A stretch of DNA of 64,000 bases from UBA12191 sp964422295 (GTDB lineage: Bacteria; Planctomycetota; UBA8108; UBA1146): positions 100,078 to 164,077 of the forward strand of contig CAYRAM010000003.1 in assembly GCA_964422295.1 (NCBI GenBank). Direction: 5' to 3'. The position numbers were made by a program, and so were the translations under genes. This document shows positions 19,498-29,667 of this stretch, in pieces. The notes under the pieces were generated by a model. The model did not search any database, was not told the DNA's origin, and saw only the letters and a list, made by a program, of their open reading frames with translations. Position 1 is the first letter of the stretch. Each line of letters opens with the position of its first letter.

Positions 19498-19583
19498 CCC
19501 TGAAACCTACATTCCTCAGAGTCAGTTCCGATTGAATATAACTGATCTGGGGGATGAGTTCCGTACTTCTTTGCCCGCCTCTG

Positions 19584-22500
19584 TCAGGGGAGATCACAAC
19601 TGGAATTGAGAACCGGTGCCGGAGCGTTGCCACCGATGAAGATGAAATTCAGGGCGTAGATGGCATCGGCGATATCGATGTTGGAATCTGCATTGAGGTC
19701 TGCGGATCTCGGGCAGTTGAGGGTGGTGGTCCCCGAAAACAGGTATCCGAGGATGGTGATCACGTCTGCGACATTGAGAGTCCCATCCAGATTGGCATCG
19801 CCGATGGGGAAGATCTCAATCGTCTCACCGGAGGTGGAACTGGTTCCGAAAAGATTACTGATTTCCAAGAGCGGTGTCACCGTTAGCGATTGGCTCAATT
19901 CGGGATCGATCTCGTAACGGTGGGTGTAGGAGCCTCCCGGGATCAAGTCGTTGTCGATCGTTCCATCCCCCCAATCGATTTGCAGCGTCGCAAAAGGATC
20001 ATTCCCGGGATCGGACGTATCGATCAGGGTGACCTCGGCGAACATCACCTGGTAATTGCCCAGGTCGATCTGATCGAGTGACGCAGTCGGAGCGGCGATC
20101 GGCTGTGAGGGGATGCAATCGACGATCAAGTTGGTGACGGCTTCGTCATTGGTACGCTTACCGATGCGAAGATAGAGGCTGGTCCCCGCAGACACTGCAA
20201 CTGACACGGCTGCATCTCCTGCGGAGCAGCCAGACGCTCCGTCATCGGCGCAAGCGACCGGAGGAGCGAGACCCAGCGATCCGCATTCACCGCTGTAAAC
20301 TTCCAGGAGTGGATCCTCGTTGTCGTCTGAGCAGGTGCTGATTTCGAGTGTGCAATCCGCCACCGGTTGGACTCTGCACCAGACATCCCCGAGGAGCGGA
20401 GTACCAGATGTACATGGCGGATTCATCGTGGTTCCTGCTGCCAGGGTGTAATCGGTCAATTCAAGGAGGGTGGATCCGGGGCCGATGGGAATCGGATCGC
20501 AAGGGGTATCACCAGTGATCTCATGGGAAATCGTCAATGTTGCAATGCCTTGTTCACCCGCTTCCCAACCACCGACGCGGATCAGGAAACTGTCTCCGGC
20601 AACCACCGGGAAATCAGATACTTGAGAGAAGTACTGTTGGCACACTCCACCGAGTCCATTGACAGACCCGGGTGCGTCTCCGTTGCAGATCTCTTGAACC
20701 GGGTTTTGACAATCACCGGAATAGAGGGCCAGGTCTGTATCCCATCCTTCTGTATCACAGGTGCTGACAGTGAGTCTTCCATGACTCCGCGGCGCATAAA
20801 CGTACCAAACGTCATCCTGCATGTCGCCACCAGTGCCCGAGGTGCAGTCCGGGTCCCATGCTTCCGGGCTGCTGCTCGCGGATTCCGTATCGAGGGTGTG
20901 GATTCCTGCGGTGAGGGGAATCGCCGTCTGACACAAATCATTGGGAGGGGGGCCAAAACAATGATTGGGTGCGCGTGGAGAATCTCCTCCTGCACTGGTT
21001 TCAGCGGGACCGATGGCAAATAATGCATCCCTTTCATCGGGGCAGCGTTCAACGTGATAGGGCATTTCGGAACCCATCGGTCCAACCGTCATCGATGAGT
21101 AAATTTTGGGTCCTTCGACAGGCTGATTCCCTGAGGCTGCCAGCGGATAACGCAGCAGTGCGACACTGTCGATGATCTCGCCGGTGAATCCGGGGTCCAG
21201 ATCGCCATCGTCATCCAAGTCCAGGTCGTCCCCTGGGGTAGCCACCAGGTTTTTGACGAGCATGACTGTCAGGTTGGTGTCATCTTCGAGACCGAGGCTT
21301 CCCACAGGGACATCCAGGTCGAGTAGTCCTCCACCAAATCCCTCTTCAGCGGTGACGTGATAGTCGAGGGGTGTGATGGTGCTCCCTGACAGATCGGTGA
21401 TCCCCTTGATCACACCACTTCCGCTGCCGGGATCTGAGCCCAGGGTCATCAACGACAACCCGTCAAGGTTCTGGGGCAACCCCTTCAGCTCAATGAATTC
21501 TCTCGGAATGGATCCACTGTACTGCGCCCTGATTTCATTGATGAAGGGCAGGGGAGGAGTCCAGGTGAGGAGGAATTCGCCGGAGCCCGATGATCCGGGC
21601 ACGGATGAACCGAAGCGGAATCGATAGGTTTCTCCGCCTTCAACTTCGACAGCCACCGTTTCCTCACTGCCCCCTGCACAGAGGGCGGTGGAGCATGAGG
21701 CAGAGAGTGCTTCAAGAGATCCGCAGATTCCCCGGTAGATTTCAAAGTGTGCATCGAAGTTGGCCAGGTCGCAGGTGGACATCTTCAAAGTGCCCGAGCT
21801 GGGAGGGACGTAGCGGTACCAGCGATCCAAATGCAATGAGATCCCACCGCATGCGGGATCGGCACTTCCGGAGAATGGATCCGGACTGTCAGACATGTCG
21901 GTGGTTTCCAGTGGATTGAGACCACGGGTTGCAGCGATTGCCGATTCGCATTCGTCTCCGGAGGGGCCAGGCCCCTGATCGTCGATGATGACTGTCAGGA
22001 GGGGTTGTTCGATGGGACCAATCTCCGCAAGTGTGCGATAAAAGATTCCGCACTCTGGAGCGAGCAACCAGGTATCCGATGTTTCGCCAGCAATGTTACC
22101 ACCGGGACGGAAGATGTTGCCCGTACCACTGCCGCCGCTGTCCGAGATCCAGAATCCAACCACCAACTGGGCTCCATACGGAATGAGCGCAGGTGGATCG
22201 AGGGCGATGCCCTGAATCGTTCCGGACATCGATTCGGTGACGGTGAACGCTTTTTCAGCCACCAATTCCATCTCTGCATCCGGCTCTCCGCCGTTTTCGT
22301 CCAGGTAAATTCTCAAGGCCGTACTCAGTCCATTGCCGACGATGTATTCGACTTGACCGATGCCGACGTTGACCCCCAGGACTCTCAGCCCGTCTGAACA
22401 TGCAAACTGGCTGGTATCGTAGCTGCGGAACAGTTCATTCTCGGTGTGCTCAGGGGTCCATGCGCAGATGGGGATGAGATGGGAGACATCACTGGAGTCG

Positions 22501-24110
22501 AGGTTTTGTACCAGTTCGCCGGGGCATGAGACGCATGCTGGATCAGGATCACATTCCCAATCGGCACAATCGATCAATCCGTCAAGGTCATTGTCCAAGC
22601 CATCGGCGCAATTCCCGGCTTCCGTGCATACGGGGGTGCCGAGGCAATCGGAATCGAGACAGTCCGCGAGTCCGTCACCGTCTTCGTCACCTGATTGAGT
22701 GCAGTCTTCAGGAGCCTGGCCCGAGTAATAGATCGAGAGTTCGCCGGGCCCATCACCGGTGTTGTAACTGCCGATGCGAATCAGGTACCGGGTTCCTGCG
22801 AAGACAGGAAGATCACGAATTTCTGACTGAATCGAATTGCATTCGGGTGAATCGCCGTTGCAACTGATCTGTTCAAGCCCATCACAATCTCCGGTGTAGA
22901 TGACAAGATCTGAATCAAAGGATGTATTTTGGCACAATGAAAAGTTGAGGGGGCCCGAGGCTGGGGCGAGGAATTCAAGCCAGAAGTCCTGATTTGCCTG
23001 TCCCAATCCGGTTCCGGGGCAATCGGATGAATCGGGGGGGAGTATGGGGATCGAACTGGAAGTCATCCCTGTGGTGTCAAAGATGTTGGGTCCCAATGAA
23101 GCAGTTTGGGCGGCAAAACAGTCATCCCCCGTGGTCGAGTAATCGAGGCGCAGAGATCCGATTCCACGGGCACCATTGAATCCACCCAGACGAATCAGAT
23201 ATTCATTGCCACCTGTGACAGGAGCCTTTTCGATCCTCGAACCACCACCGGTAGCAGCGCCGCACGCATCCCCGTCACAGGAGATTTGGTTCAAGGTTCC
23301 ACAAGTTCCCGAGTAGAGAAACAGGTCCGTATCGAGGGATGCGGTCCCACCCGGACATGTCGTCAATTCGATGTAGCCGGCTGCAGGAGGAGTGTAGCTG
23401 TACCAGATGTCATTGAATGCGCCGCTGGCATCGCAGTTGCCCAGCAGGGTGGAAGGTCCCCCCGTGCTCGCAAGAGTATTGTCGAAACTGGTGAACCCCT
23501 CAGTGATGGGCACTGCGGTATCACATTCATCGCCGGCGCATTCCGGAGAACTAAAGCAGTCGGGATCTGCGCAATCGGGGAGTCCATCGAGATCTTCATC
23601 ACCGGGGGTGGAACAATCCTCCGGATCATTTGCAGGGGTCAGGGTCAATTCCAGATTGGCACTGCCTGTGGCTCCATTGAATCCGCCGATCCGGATCAGG
23701 TAGGTGACACCGGGGTCGACCGGTTGGCCAGTGATCGTCGAAGCGAATCCGAAACAAGCGTCGCCGTTGCAGGATAGTTGATTCAGATCGGTACAGTTTC
23801 CGCCGTAGATCAAGAGGTCCGTATCAAAACCCGCAGGGCAAGTGGTGACATCGATAAATCCATTTTCAGGTGCGGTGTAGGAGAACCAGATGTCCCGGGT
23901 TGCCGTCCCCAGAAATGAACCCTGGCACTGCAGCGGATCGGTGGTGACGCTGCTGTCGGTGGCGGTCAGATTGTCGAATGGGGTGATCCCCTCAACGATG
24001 GCAACTGCTCCACTGCAGTCATCATTTGCGGGTTGGGCCGCAACGGTGGCGGAAAGGAGGCTGGTGATGATGATGATCGCGCCGGCAAGTTTTCGAGGTC
24101 TCGTCCCCAT
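19584..24110 (-). CDS. Giant secreted multi-domain protein with C-terminal dockerin-like module
   Basis: A 1508-aa precursor starting at ATG 24110 (GGGAG upstream). The signal peptide begins MGTRPRK and ends near VAAQPANDDC. Its order of domains parallels the protein at 10934-15829: PPC-like modules (DIWFSYTAP, DTDLLIYGGNC, YLIRIGGFNGA), Asp-rich DGLPDCADPDC linkers, a beta domain, a lamin-tail-like segment (NEIRAQYSGSIPREFIEL), more PPC modules, then a domain with IDWGDGTIDNDL resembling PKD. It closes with dockerin-like calcium loops (DANLDGTLNVAD, DLNADSNIDIAD) and a short Cys tail. The two giants flank the TPR/CRTAC1 pair and share module order, so they arose by duplication. Function is unknown. 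Confidence 0.9.
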   Translation of the reverse strand: MGTRPRKLAGAIIIITSLLSATVAAQPANDDCSGAVAIVEGITPFDNLTATDSSVTTDPLQCQGSFLGTATRDIWFSYTAPENGFIDVTTCPAGFDTDLLIYGGNCTDLNQLSCNGDACFGFASTITGQPVDPGVTYLIRIGGFNGATGSANLELTLTPANDPEDCSTPGDEDLDGLPDCADPDCFSSPECAGDECDTAVPITEGFTSFDNTLASTGGPSTLLGNCDASGAFNDIWYSYTPPAAGYIELTTCPGGTASLDTDLFLYSGTCGTLNQISCDGDACGAATGGGSRIEKAPVTGGNEYLIRLGGFNGARGIGSLRLDYSTTGDDCFAAQTASLGPNIFDTTGMTSSSIPILPPDSSDCPGTGLGQANQDFWLEFLAPASGPLNFSLCQNTSFDSDLVIYTGDCDGLEQISCNGDSPECNSIQSEIRDLPVFAGTRYLIRIGSYNTGDGPGELSIYYSGQAPEDCTQSGDEDGDGLADCLDSDCLGTPVCTEAGNCADGLDNDLDGLIDCADWECDPDPACVSCPGELVQNLDSSDVSHLIPICAWTPEHTENELFRSYDTSQFACSDGLRVLGVNVGIGQVEYIVGNGLSTALRIYLDENGGEPDAEMELVAEKAFTVTESMSGTIQGIALDPPALIPYGAQLVVGFWISDSGGSGTGNIFRPGGNIAGETSDTWLLAPECGIFYRTLAEIGPIEQPLLTVIIDDQGPGPSGDECESAIAATRGLNPLETTDMSDSPDPFSGSADPACGGISLHLDRWYRYVPPSSGTLKMSTCDLANFDAHFEIYRGICGSLEALSASCSTALCAGGSEETVAVEVEGGETYRFRFGSSVPGSSGSGEFLLTWTPPLPFINEIRAQYSGSIPREFIELKGLPQNLDGLSLMTLGSDPGSGSGVIKGITDLSGSTITPLDYHVTAEEGFGGGLLDLDVPVGSLGLEDDTNLTVMLVKNLVATPGDDLDLDDDGDLDPGFTGEIIDSVALLRYPLAASGNQPVEGPKIYSSMTVGPMGSEMPYHVERCPDERDALFAIGPAETSAGGDSPRAPNHCFGPPPNDLCQTAIPLTAGIHTLDTESASSSPEAWDPDCTSGTGGDMQDDVWYVYAPRSHGRLTVSTCDTEGWDTDLALYSGDCQNPVQEICNGDAPGSVNGLGGVCQQYFSQVSDFPVVAGDSFLIRVGGWEAGEQGIATLTISHEITGDTPCDPIPIGPGSTLLELTDYTLAAGTTMNPPCTSGTPLLGDVWCRVQPVADCTLEISTCSDDNEDPLLEVYSGECGSLGLAPPVACADDGASGCSAGDAAVSVAVSAGTSLYLRIGKRTNDEAVTNLIVDCIPSQPIAAPTASLDQIDLGNYQVMFAEVTLIDTSDPGNDPFATLQIDWGDGTIDNDLIPGGSYTHRYEIDPELSQSLTVTPLLEISNLFGTSSTSGETIEIFPIGDANLDGTLNVADVITILGYLFSGTTTLNCPRSADLNADSNIDIADAIYALNFIFIGGNAPAPVLNSSCDLP

Positions 24111-24256
24111 GTCTGATCGCTCCCATGAATATCGACGGGAGCACCACATCCGGGCTTGCCGGCTTCGCTGCGTCCCCAACTTCCTCGTCTCCGGAAGCCC
24201 GAAGAGAATGAGGGCGCACAATTCGTAAACCCTCGCACACTATATTGTATTTGTTT

Positions 24257-24270
24257 TGTAAACATTTACA
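24257..24270. promoter_or_regulatory. 14-bp palindrome upstream of the giant secreted protein gene
   Basis: TGTAAA-CA-TTTACA lies 147 bp upstream of the start at 24110. On the minus strand TTGTAA and TACAAT are spaced 16 bp, a possible promoter overlapping the palindrome, so it could be an operator. This rests on sequence alone. Confidence 0.3.
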
Positions 24271-24346
24271 ACATGGTTGTGGTCGGTGACGGAACCGGAC
24301 CGGCCCTGGGGATGGATACGTAAGTCATTGATTGGAAAAGGTTTAA

Positions 24347-26284
24347 CTACTGGCGTGCGAGGGCGAACGCCTGGACCCTTTCGCGGATGGAGTCGGCATC
24401 GAGCCCGCAGTGGCGATAGACCTCCGTGGAGGGACCGCTGGGAGCATATTTTTCGACGCCGATTCGCAGATGCGGCACGACATGGCCGTGGGCAAAGAGA
24501 CTCTCAGCCAGGCACGAACCAAGACCGGTGTTGACGGAGTGGTCCTCTACGGTCACCAGGAAGGGTTGGCGAGAGATTTCAGCGATGGCACTGGGGTCGA
24601 TTTGATCGGGGGTGGCGATATGGGCGACGCCGACATCGAGGCCTTCCGCACGCAGGGCATCGACGGCGGTCACCGCTTGGCCTGTTGGCGTACCCATGGC
24701 GACGACCAATCCCGAACTACCGTTGCGAATGAAATCGACCTGCCCCGGTTCGAAGACATAATTCCCCCCGAAGAAGGGCTGCCCCGATTCATCGAGGATG
24801 GTGACCAACTTGGAGCGCCCCATGCCGATGAAGGCCATTCCGGATGTGGTCAGGGCATGACGAACGACGCGGTCAGTTTGGTTGGGATCTGCCGGTACGA
24901 AGATGCGCATGCCGAAGATGTTGCGCAGCAATCCGACGTAGTCGATGCACTGATGGGTCTTTCCATCTTCACCGACATCGAGACCGATGTGGGTGCAGGC
25001 GATTTTGATCTCGGCGTGATTGATGTCACTGAGACGATGCTGGTTGTAGGTTTCACAAACTCCGAAAACTCCAAAGTCCGCAAATACCGTCGTCACCCCA
25101 CAGGTGGAGAGTGCCCCGGCACAAGTGGCGGTGTGGTGCTCCTGGATGCCAGCCTGGAAGAAGTGATCGGGATAATCTTTGTGAAAGGCGTTGAGTTTGA
25201 CAGAACCTTCCAGATCACAATCAAAGGCGGCGATGGGAGGGTGGGATGCATCGGTGGCCTGGGCGACTTCATGAAGTGCGCGTCCAAAAGCACTCCGACA
25301 GTCGGTTTTGGTCTCTGCATCGTAGGTCACCGCAGAGCCTGGATTCAGATTCACAGGAACTCCGGGTAAGGTCGGAACAGTGCTTTCCAATCGGCGTCCG
25401 CGACGCTCTTCGAGGGGAGCCATGTCCCACAATTCGGTCGGTTCACCCAACTCGGCGACCGCCGCTGCCAACTCTTCCTTGTTGAGGGCACGTCCGTGGA
25501 AGTCGGCTTTGTCCTCCATGAAGGAGACGCCCTTTCCCATGACCGTATTGGCGATGATGCACCACGGCTTTGAGGAATCCTCCCCGGCCTCGCGCAAGGC
25601 GGCGTAGATGGCAGGGGCATCGTGACCGTCGATTTCGACGACATGCCAACCGTCCGATTCCCAACCGGCGCGAACATTCTGGGGCATGATGTCGTCGGTT
25701 TCGCCACCGATCTGCAGACGGTTGCGATCGATGATGGCGGTGATTCCGTGGAGTCGATACTTCACCGCAAAGCGGCGTGCCTCGCTGATCTGTCCCTTTT
25801 GTTGCTCTCCATCCCCCATCGGCACAAAGGCACGGATATCGCGACCGTGAATGCGGTCACCGAGAACCATCCCGCAAGCAGCGGAGAGTCCCTGACCGAG
25901 ATTGCCGGTGGTCCACTCGACTCCTGGGATTTCTCTTTCGATGTGACCTTCAAACAAATTTTGGGTGCTGCGGAAGGAGGAGACTGCTTCCATGTTGTCG
26001 ACGAAACCCATCTCGGCGAGCACCGAGTAAACCCCCGGGGAAGTGTGACCATGACTGACGACGATTCGGTCGCGTCCTTCCTTCCACGGATCTGCAGGGT
26101 CGACGTTTGCACACGCCCATAGTGTCAGGTAGACATCGAGGGAAGACATCGATCCACCGGGGTGTCCCGATCCTGCGAGGCTCGTCATCTGGATGATGGC
26201 GCGCCGGCATCGACTGACCGCTTGTGCATGCCAGCCGAGGAAGTCATCACTGGGAGTGGTGGGTTCGAAGCTGTGCCGGACCAT
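24347..26284 (-). CDS. tkt: Transketolase
   Basis: 645 aa, the full-length single-chain form. It transfers two-carbon ketol units between sugar phosphates with thiamine diphosphate. Visible features: N-terminal SGHPGGSMSSLDVYL, the ThDP/Mg motif GDGEQQKGQISEARRFA followed by IDRNRLQ, HGRALN, and in the pyrimidine domain FQAGIQEHHTATCAGAL with the catalytic Glu. A C-terminal transketolase domain ends GHVVPHLRIGV...STEVYRHCGLD. The sequence departs from TktA-type enzymes in several loops and resembles the shorter archaeal/planctomycete-like lineage, so a role outside the standard pentose phosphate pathway cannot be excluded. It stands alone, divergent from the PLP enzyme at 26551. Confidence 0.92.
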   Translation of the reverse strand: MVRHSFEPTTPSDDFLGWHAQAVSRCRRAIIQMTSLAGSGHPGGSMSSLDVYLTLWACANVDPADPWKEGRDRIVVSHGHTSPGVYSVLAEMGFVDNMEAVSSFRSTQNLFEGHIEREIPGVEWTTGNLGQGLSAACGMVLGDRIHGRDIRAFVPMGDGEQQKGQISEARRFAVKYRLHGITAIIDRNRLQIGGETDDIMPQNVRAGWESDGWHVVEIDGHDAPAIYAALREAGEDSSKPWCIIANTVMGKGVSFMEDKADFHGRALNKEELAAAVAELGEPTELWDMAPLEERRGRRLESTVPTLPGVPVNLNPGSAVTYDAETKTDCRSAFGRALHEVAQATDASHPPIAAFDCDLEGSVKLNAFHKDYPDHFFQAGIQEHHTATCAGALSTCGVTTVFADFGVFGVCETYNQHRLSDINHAEIKIACTHIGLDVGEDGKTHQCIDYVGLLRNIFGMRIFVPADPNQTDRVVRHALTTSGMAFIGMGRSKLVTILDESGQPFFGGNYVFEPGQVDFIRNGSSGLVVAMGTPTGQAVTAVDALRAEGLDVGVAHIATPDQIDPSAIAEISRQPFLVTVEDHSVNTGLGSCLAESLFAHGHVVPHLRIGVEKYAPSGPSTEVYRHCGLDADSIRERVQAFALARQ

Positions 26285-26550
26285 GAAGTTCCTTTCCGGC
26301 CCGTGAGGGCGGGTGGGGATCAGAACAAAACTGTGACGACCAATCAGTACCGCGATGTCAGAGTGATTTGCGGCCGAGCCGCCGCTTCCTGCGTAACATA
26401 GGCACCGGAAGCGGAGCCATCAAGGAACCCGCCCCGGTTGATTTTTTTTTCACGGGGGGAGATTCTGAAGGGGCGAATCGGCGGTGAGAGTGTCAGCGCA
26501 ATTGGGCGATCACCCGCAGTTTCCAGATAGCGATCAGAAGCGGTGATTTG

Positions 26551-27552
26551 ATGGACCCACATCAGCAAGGATTACAGAGGATCGAGCGTATCGCCGCCCT
26601 GGCGGTGGAGGCTCGTCACCGCATCGCCAAGACTCTCGTGCAAACTCCGGTGCGTAAACTTCCTCCCAACTCTTGTCCCGGGGGGGGGTTGGAGGTTTGG
26701 CTGAAGTTGGAGTGCTGCCAGGTTTCCGGTTCCTTCAAAGCTCGGGGAGCGACCCACTTCCTGTCGAAGGTGTTGGAGGAATCTGCCCCTTCTGGCGTGA
26801 TCACCTATTCCAGCGGCAATCACGGACGTGCCCTCTCGGAAGCCGCAGCCAGGATCGGGCTCAGGGCTGCGGTGGTGGCACCCTCCACCATCGACGCGGT
26901 CAAAGCGGAGGCGGTCAAAGGAGCAGGTGCCGAGCTGATTCTGGTCGGGCCCACCACCGATGAACGGCGCCAAAAAGCGGAAGCGATCGCACAGGAAAGG
27001 GGGTGGGTGGTGGTTCCTCCCTTTGACCACGACTGGATCATGGCGGGTCAGGGCACCATCGTCCTCGAGATCATCGAACAGCTGGGCGCAGTTCCGGATC
27101 ACCTGTGGTTGCCGGTGGGAGGGGGGGGACTGTCGGCGGGTTGTGCAGCAGTCGCCCGGGCCCATGCACCGAATTGCCAAATTCACGTCGTCGAACCGGA
27201 GGGCAGCGATGCCCTCGCCCGATCGCTGGAGGCGGGGGAGCATCGTCGCTGTGAGACGCCCCGCTCCGAGGCGGATGGCTTGTTGCCCCAAGCGGTCGGG
27301 ATCGGCAATTGGCAGGTCTTGTCCACCGTCGGGGTGATTTCCCATCGGATCAGCGATCGGAATCTGCTCGGCAGTTTGCGGATCCTTCACCGGCAGTTGG
27401 GCGTGGGTGCAGAACCGAGTGGTGCCTGTGCCATCGCACCGCTTCTCACCTCCGAGAGAAATTACGGAGACCCTCAGGAGGTCCACGTCGCCGTCGTCAG
27501 CGGTGGCAATGTTTCCAAAGAGCGCCTGCGAAGATGGATCTCCCGGGATTGA
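26551..27552 (+). CDS. Threonine dehydratase / serine racemase-like PLP enzyme
   Basis: 333 aa, a fold-type II PLP enzyme. The PLP lysine lies in SGSFKARGA (about residue 63), followed by the substrate-binding SSGNHGRALSEAA and the phosphate-binding glycine loop GGGGLSAGCAA. This pattern and the length match catabolic threonine/serine dehydratases and serine racemases. The C-terminal ACT regulatory domains of biosynthetic IlvA are absent. ATG 26551 is preferred over the adjacent TTG 26548; the Shine-Dalgarno site is weak. The exact reaction (threonine deaminase, serine racemase or hydroxyaspartate dehydratase) cannot be decided here. An amino-acid symporter gene follows 165 nt downstream on the same strand. 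Confidence 0.88.
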   Translation: MDPHQQGLQRIERIAALAVEARHRIAKTLVQTPVRKLPPNSCPGGGLEVWLKLECCQVSGSFKARGATHFLSKVLEESAPSGVITYSSGNHGRALSEAAARIGLRAAVVAPSTIDAVKAEAVKGAGAELILVGPTTDERRQKAEAIAQERGWVVVPPFDHDWIMAGQGTIVLEIIEQLGAVPDHLWLPVGGGGLSAGCAAVARAHAPNCQIHVVEPEGSDALARSLEAGEHRRCETPRSEADGLLPQAVGIGNWQVLSTVGVISHRISDRNLLGSLRILHRQLGVGAEPSGACAIAPLLTSERNYGDPQEVHVAVVSGGNVSKERLRRWISRD

Positions 27553-27717
27553 CCACGGAGGCTTGCTGAACCCCGTCCTGTCGATACTCTCCCCTTGCCA
27601 TGGCGTCAGGGATTGCCTAGGGTTCAGGGACTTCGAGCCTTTCTGGGAGGGTTCGGAACGCGGGGCTCATCGATACGGACGACTTTCCACCCTGCGGAAA
27701 CTCTGAAGGGGGATCAC

Positions 27718-29544
27718 TTGCAAAGTTTCTGGGATAACATTGAAACCATCGGCGAGGCAATCTGGGGACCTTGGACATTTATCGGATTGCTTGGGGCAGG
27801 AATCCTCTTCACCCTGTGGACGAAGTTCACCCAATACCGGGTCATGACCCACGGCATCGATGTCGTCAGAGGGATCTACGACGATCCGGATGATCCGGGA
27901 GCGATTAATCACTTTCAGGCGTTGTCGGCAGCATTGTCTGCGACCGTCGGGTTGGGAAACATCGCCGGAGTGGCCCTCGCCATCGGTCTCGGAGGGCCTG
28001 GGGCTCTGTTGTGGATGTGGATCGTCGGTTTCTTTGGCATGGCACTGAAAAATATCGAGATCACGCTGGCGATGATGTATCGCGACACCAGTGACCCCGA
28101 CAACCCCAGCGGGGGTGCGATGCACGTGGTCAAACAGGTGCTCGGGGATAAGGGGCCCTTTCTCGCCGGCGTCGGCAAGATCGCCGGTACGCTCTTCTGT
28201 GTGACGTTGATCATCTCGACGATCACCGGTGGCAACATGTTCCAGGCGTGGAGCGTGGCGGGACTCTCCGAGTCCTATTTCGGGATCCCCAAACTGGCAA
28301 CCGGCATCATTTTGGCCGTGATCGTTGGCATGGTGATCCTCGGTGGCATTCGCCGCATCGGCACTGTCGCCGCCAAACTGGTGCCCTTCATGTGCCTTCT
28401 CTACCTGATCAGCGGCATCGCCGTCCTCGTCATCAATGCCAGCGAGATCCCGGCGGTCTTCAGCCTCATCTTCAGCAGCGCTTTCGGGGAAACGGAAGCC
28501 TCCGGCGCCTTTATCGGTGGAACCCTTGCCTTTGCATTCATGGTCGGCATGAAGCGGGCCCTCTTCTCCAATGAGGCGGGGCAAGGTTCTGCACCGATCG
28601 CCCATGCGGCCGCAAAAACCGGTGAGCCGGCGCGGGAAGGGATCGTCGGCGGACTCGGTCCTTTCATCGATACCATTTGCATCTGCACCCTCACCGCTCT
28701 CGTCATCTTGACTACCGGCACCTGGAATCGCCCGGCGGTCGGAGACCTCGGTGCTTCCATCGAATTCGTCCAGGGTCTCGCTGAGGATGGAGAGACTCTG
28801 GTTTTCACCGTCAACTCGGCAGCGACCGTCGGTGACCTCCCTGATCAGCGGCTCGATGACTGGTCCAATGGCGACAAATTTTTCCTCAGGGCACGGGTCG
28901 ATGGAGCAATCCATGGCGATCGCAACAACAATCTTGCATTGGTGAAAGGAAAGGTGGTCTACGGGGCCACCGATCCGGAGCGACCCGATGCCGCGACCCC
29001 TTTGGCCATCGAGTGGGAATCGGTCGAGATTTCCAGTGGCGATTGGGAGGGAATGCCAGGTGGTTTGTCTTTGGAGAAATCTGAGAGTGAGGGATACGGT
29101 GTCTATCGCGATTACGAAGGAGCTCAGCTCACCGCCTTCGCCTTCGATCGCGTCTATGAAGGTCTGGGTAAGTGGCTGGTAACCATCGCGGCGTGGCTCT
29201 TTGCCATCTCGACGATGATTTCCTGGTCCTACTACGGCGAAAAAGGGGTGACCTATCTGGTGGGGCCGGGGGGGATTGTCCCCTACAAATCGATATTTCT
29301 GGTCCTGATCGTCGTCGGTGCTTTCGGAATCGATTCCGCCGATGAGATGCTGCTTCTCGCCGATCTGGGAACCGGATCGATGCTGGTGATCAATATCCCC
29401 ATCATTCTGGGACTGGGGGGATTGGCGGTGAAATGCCTGCGCGATTACGATCGCAAATTCCTCGCAGGAGAGTTCAAGCGTCACGATGGCAGTGAAGAAG
29501 GTGGTAGTGACGACGGTGGCTCGGAGGGGGACAGCGAAGCGTAA
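27718..29544 (+). CDS. Alanine/glycine:cation symporter family (AGCS) transporter
   Basis: 608 aa. Start TTG 27718 is chosen because AAGGGGG lies 6 nt upstream and the family-like N-terminus (ETIGEAIWGPW) begins there; the frame upstream to 27595 is not family-like. About ten membrane helices carry AGCS signatures: QALSAALSATVGLGNIAGVALAI, GPGALLWMWIVGFFGMALK, and FSNEAGQGSAPIAHAAA. A hydrophilic insertion of about 140 residues lies between the helix ending LTTGTWNRP and the helix after YEGLGKW. A standard AGCS protein of about 450-500 aa does not have it. The C-terminus is a polar Gly/Ser/Asp/Glu tail. It probably imports alanine or glycine with Na+ or H+. Confidence 0.92.
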   Translation: MQSFWDNIETIGEAIWGPWTFIGLLGAGILFTLWTKFTQYRVMTHGIDVVRGIYDDPDDPGAINHFQALSAALSATVGLGNIAGVALAIGLGGPGALLWMWIVGFFGMALKNIEITLAMMYRDTSDPDNPSGGAMHVVKQVLGDKGPFLAGVGKIAGTLFCVTLIISTITGGNMFQAWSVAGLSESYFGIPKLATGIILAVIVGMVILGGIRRIGTVAAKLVPFMCLLYLISGIAVLVINASEIPAVFSLIFSSAFGETEASGAFIGGTLAFAFMVGMKRALFSNEAGQGSAPIAHAAAKTGEPAREGIVGGLGPFIDTICICTLTALVILTTGTWNRPAVGDLGASIEFVQGLAEDGETLVFTVNSAATVGDLPDQRLDDWSNGDKFFLRARVDGAIHGDRNNNLALVKGKVVYGATDPERPDAATPLAIEWESVEISSGDWEGMPGGLSLEKSESEGYGVYRDYEGAQLTAFAFDRVYEGLGKWLVTIAAWLFAISTMISWSYYGEKGVTYLVGPGGIVPYKSIFLVLIVVGAFGIDSADEMLLLADLGTGSMLVINIPIILGLGGLAVKCLRDYDRKFLAGEFKRHDGSEEGGSDDGGSEGDSEA

Positions 29545-29570
29545 GAAAGCCTCGAAATCGGCGGATTGCC

Positions 29571-29618
29571 AAAAAAAGCCCCGTGGAGGAACCCACGGGG
29601 CTTTTTTTGGGGCTTTTT
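29571..29618 (+). terminator. Rho-independent terminator after the AGCS transporter
   Basis: AAAAAAAGCCCCGTGG with a six-base loop and CCACGGGGC followed by seven T. It is symmetric in A/T tracts, so it can act in both directions. Confidence 0.9.
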
Positions 29619-29667
29619 TGGGTCCCGGGAGCGGGTCAGCTCACCCCCAAGATTCGGTGGGACGCTT

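Noticed and set aside
24225..24245. Sequence GTAAACCCTCGCAC upstream of the giant protein gene, compared with the first hairpin of the repeat at 29668
   Set aside because: Only about a dozen bases agree and the rest of the element is missing; probably chance.
26572..27486. 304-codon minus-strand frame opposite the PLP enzyme
   Set aside because: The plus strand has complete PLP-enzyme motifs; the antisense product shows none.
27667..29484. Long minus-strand open frame (605 codons) opposite the AGCS symporter
   Set aside because: Same effect: mirror of a GC-rich membrane protein gene, charged low-complexity product, no ribosome site.
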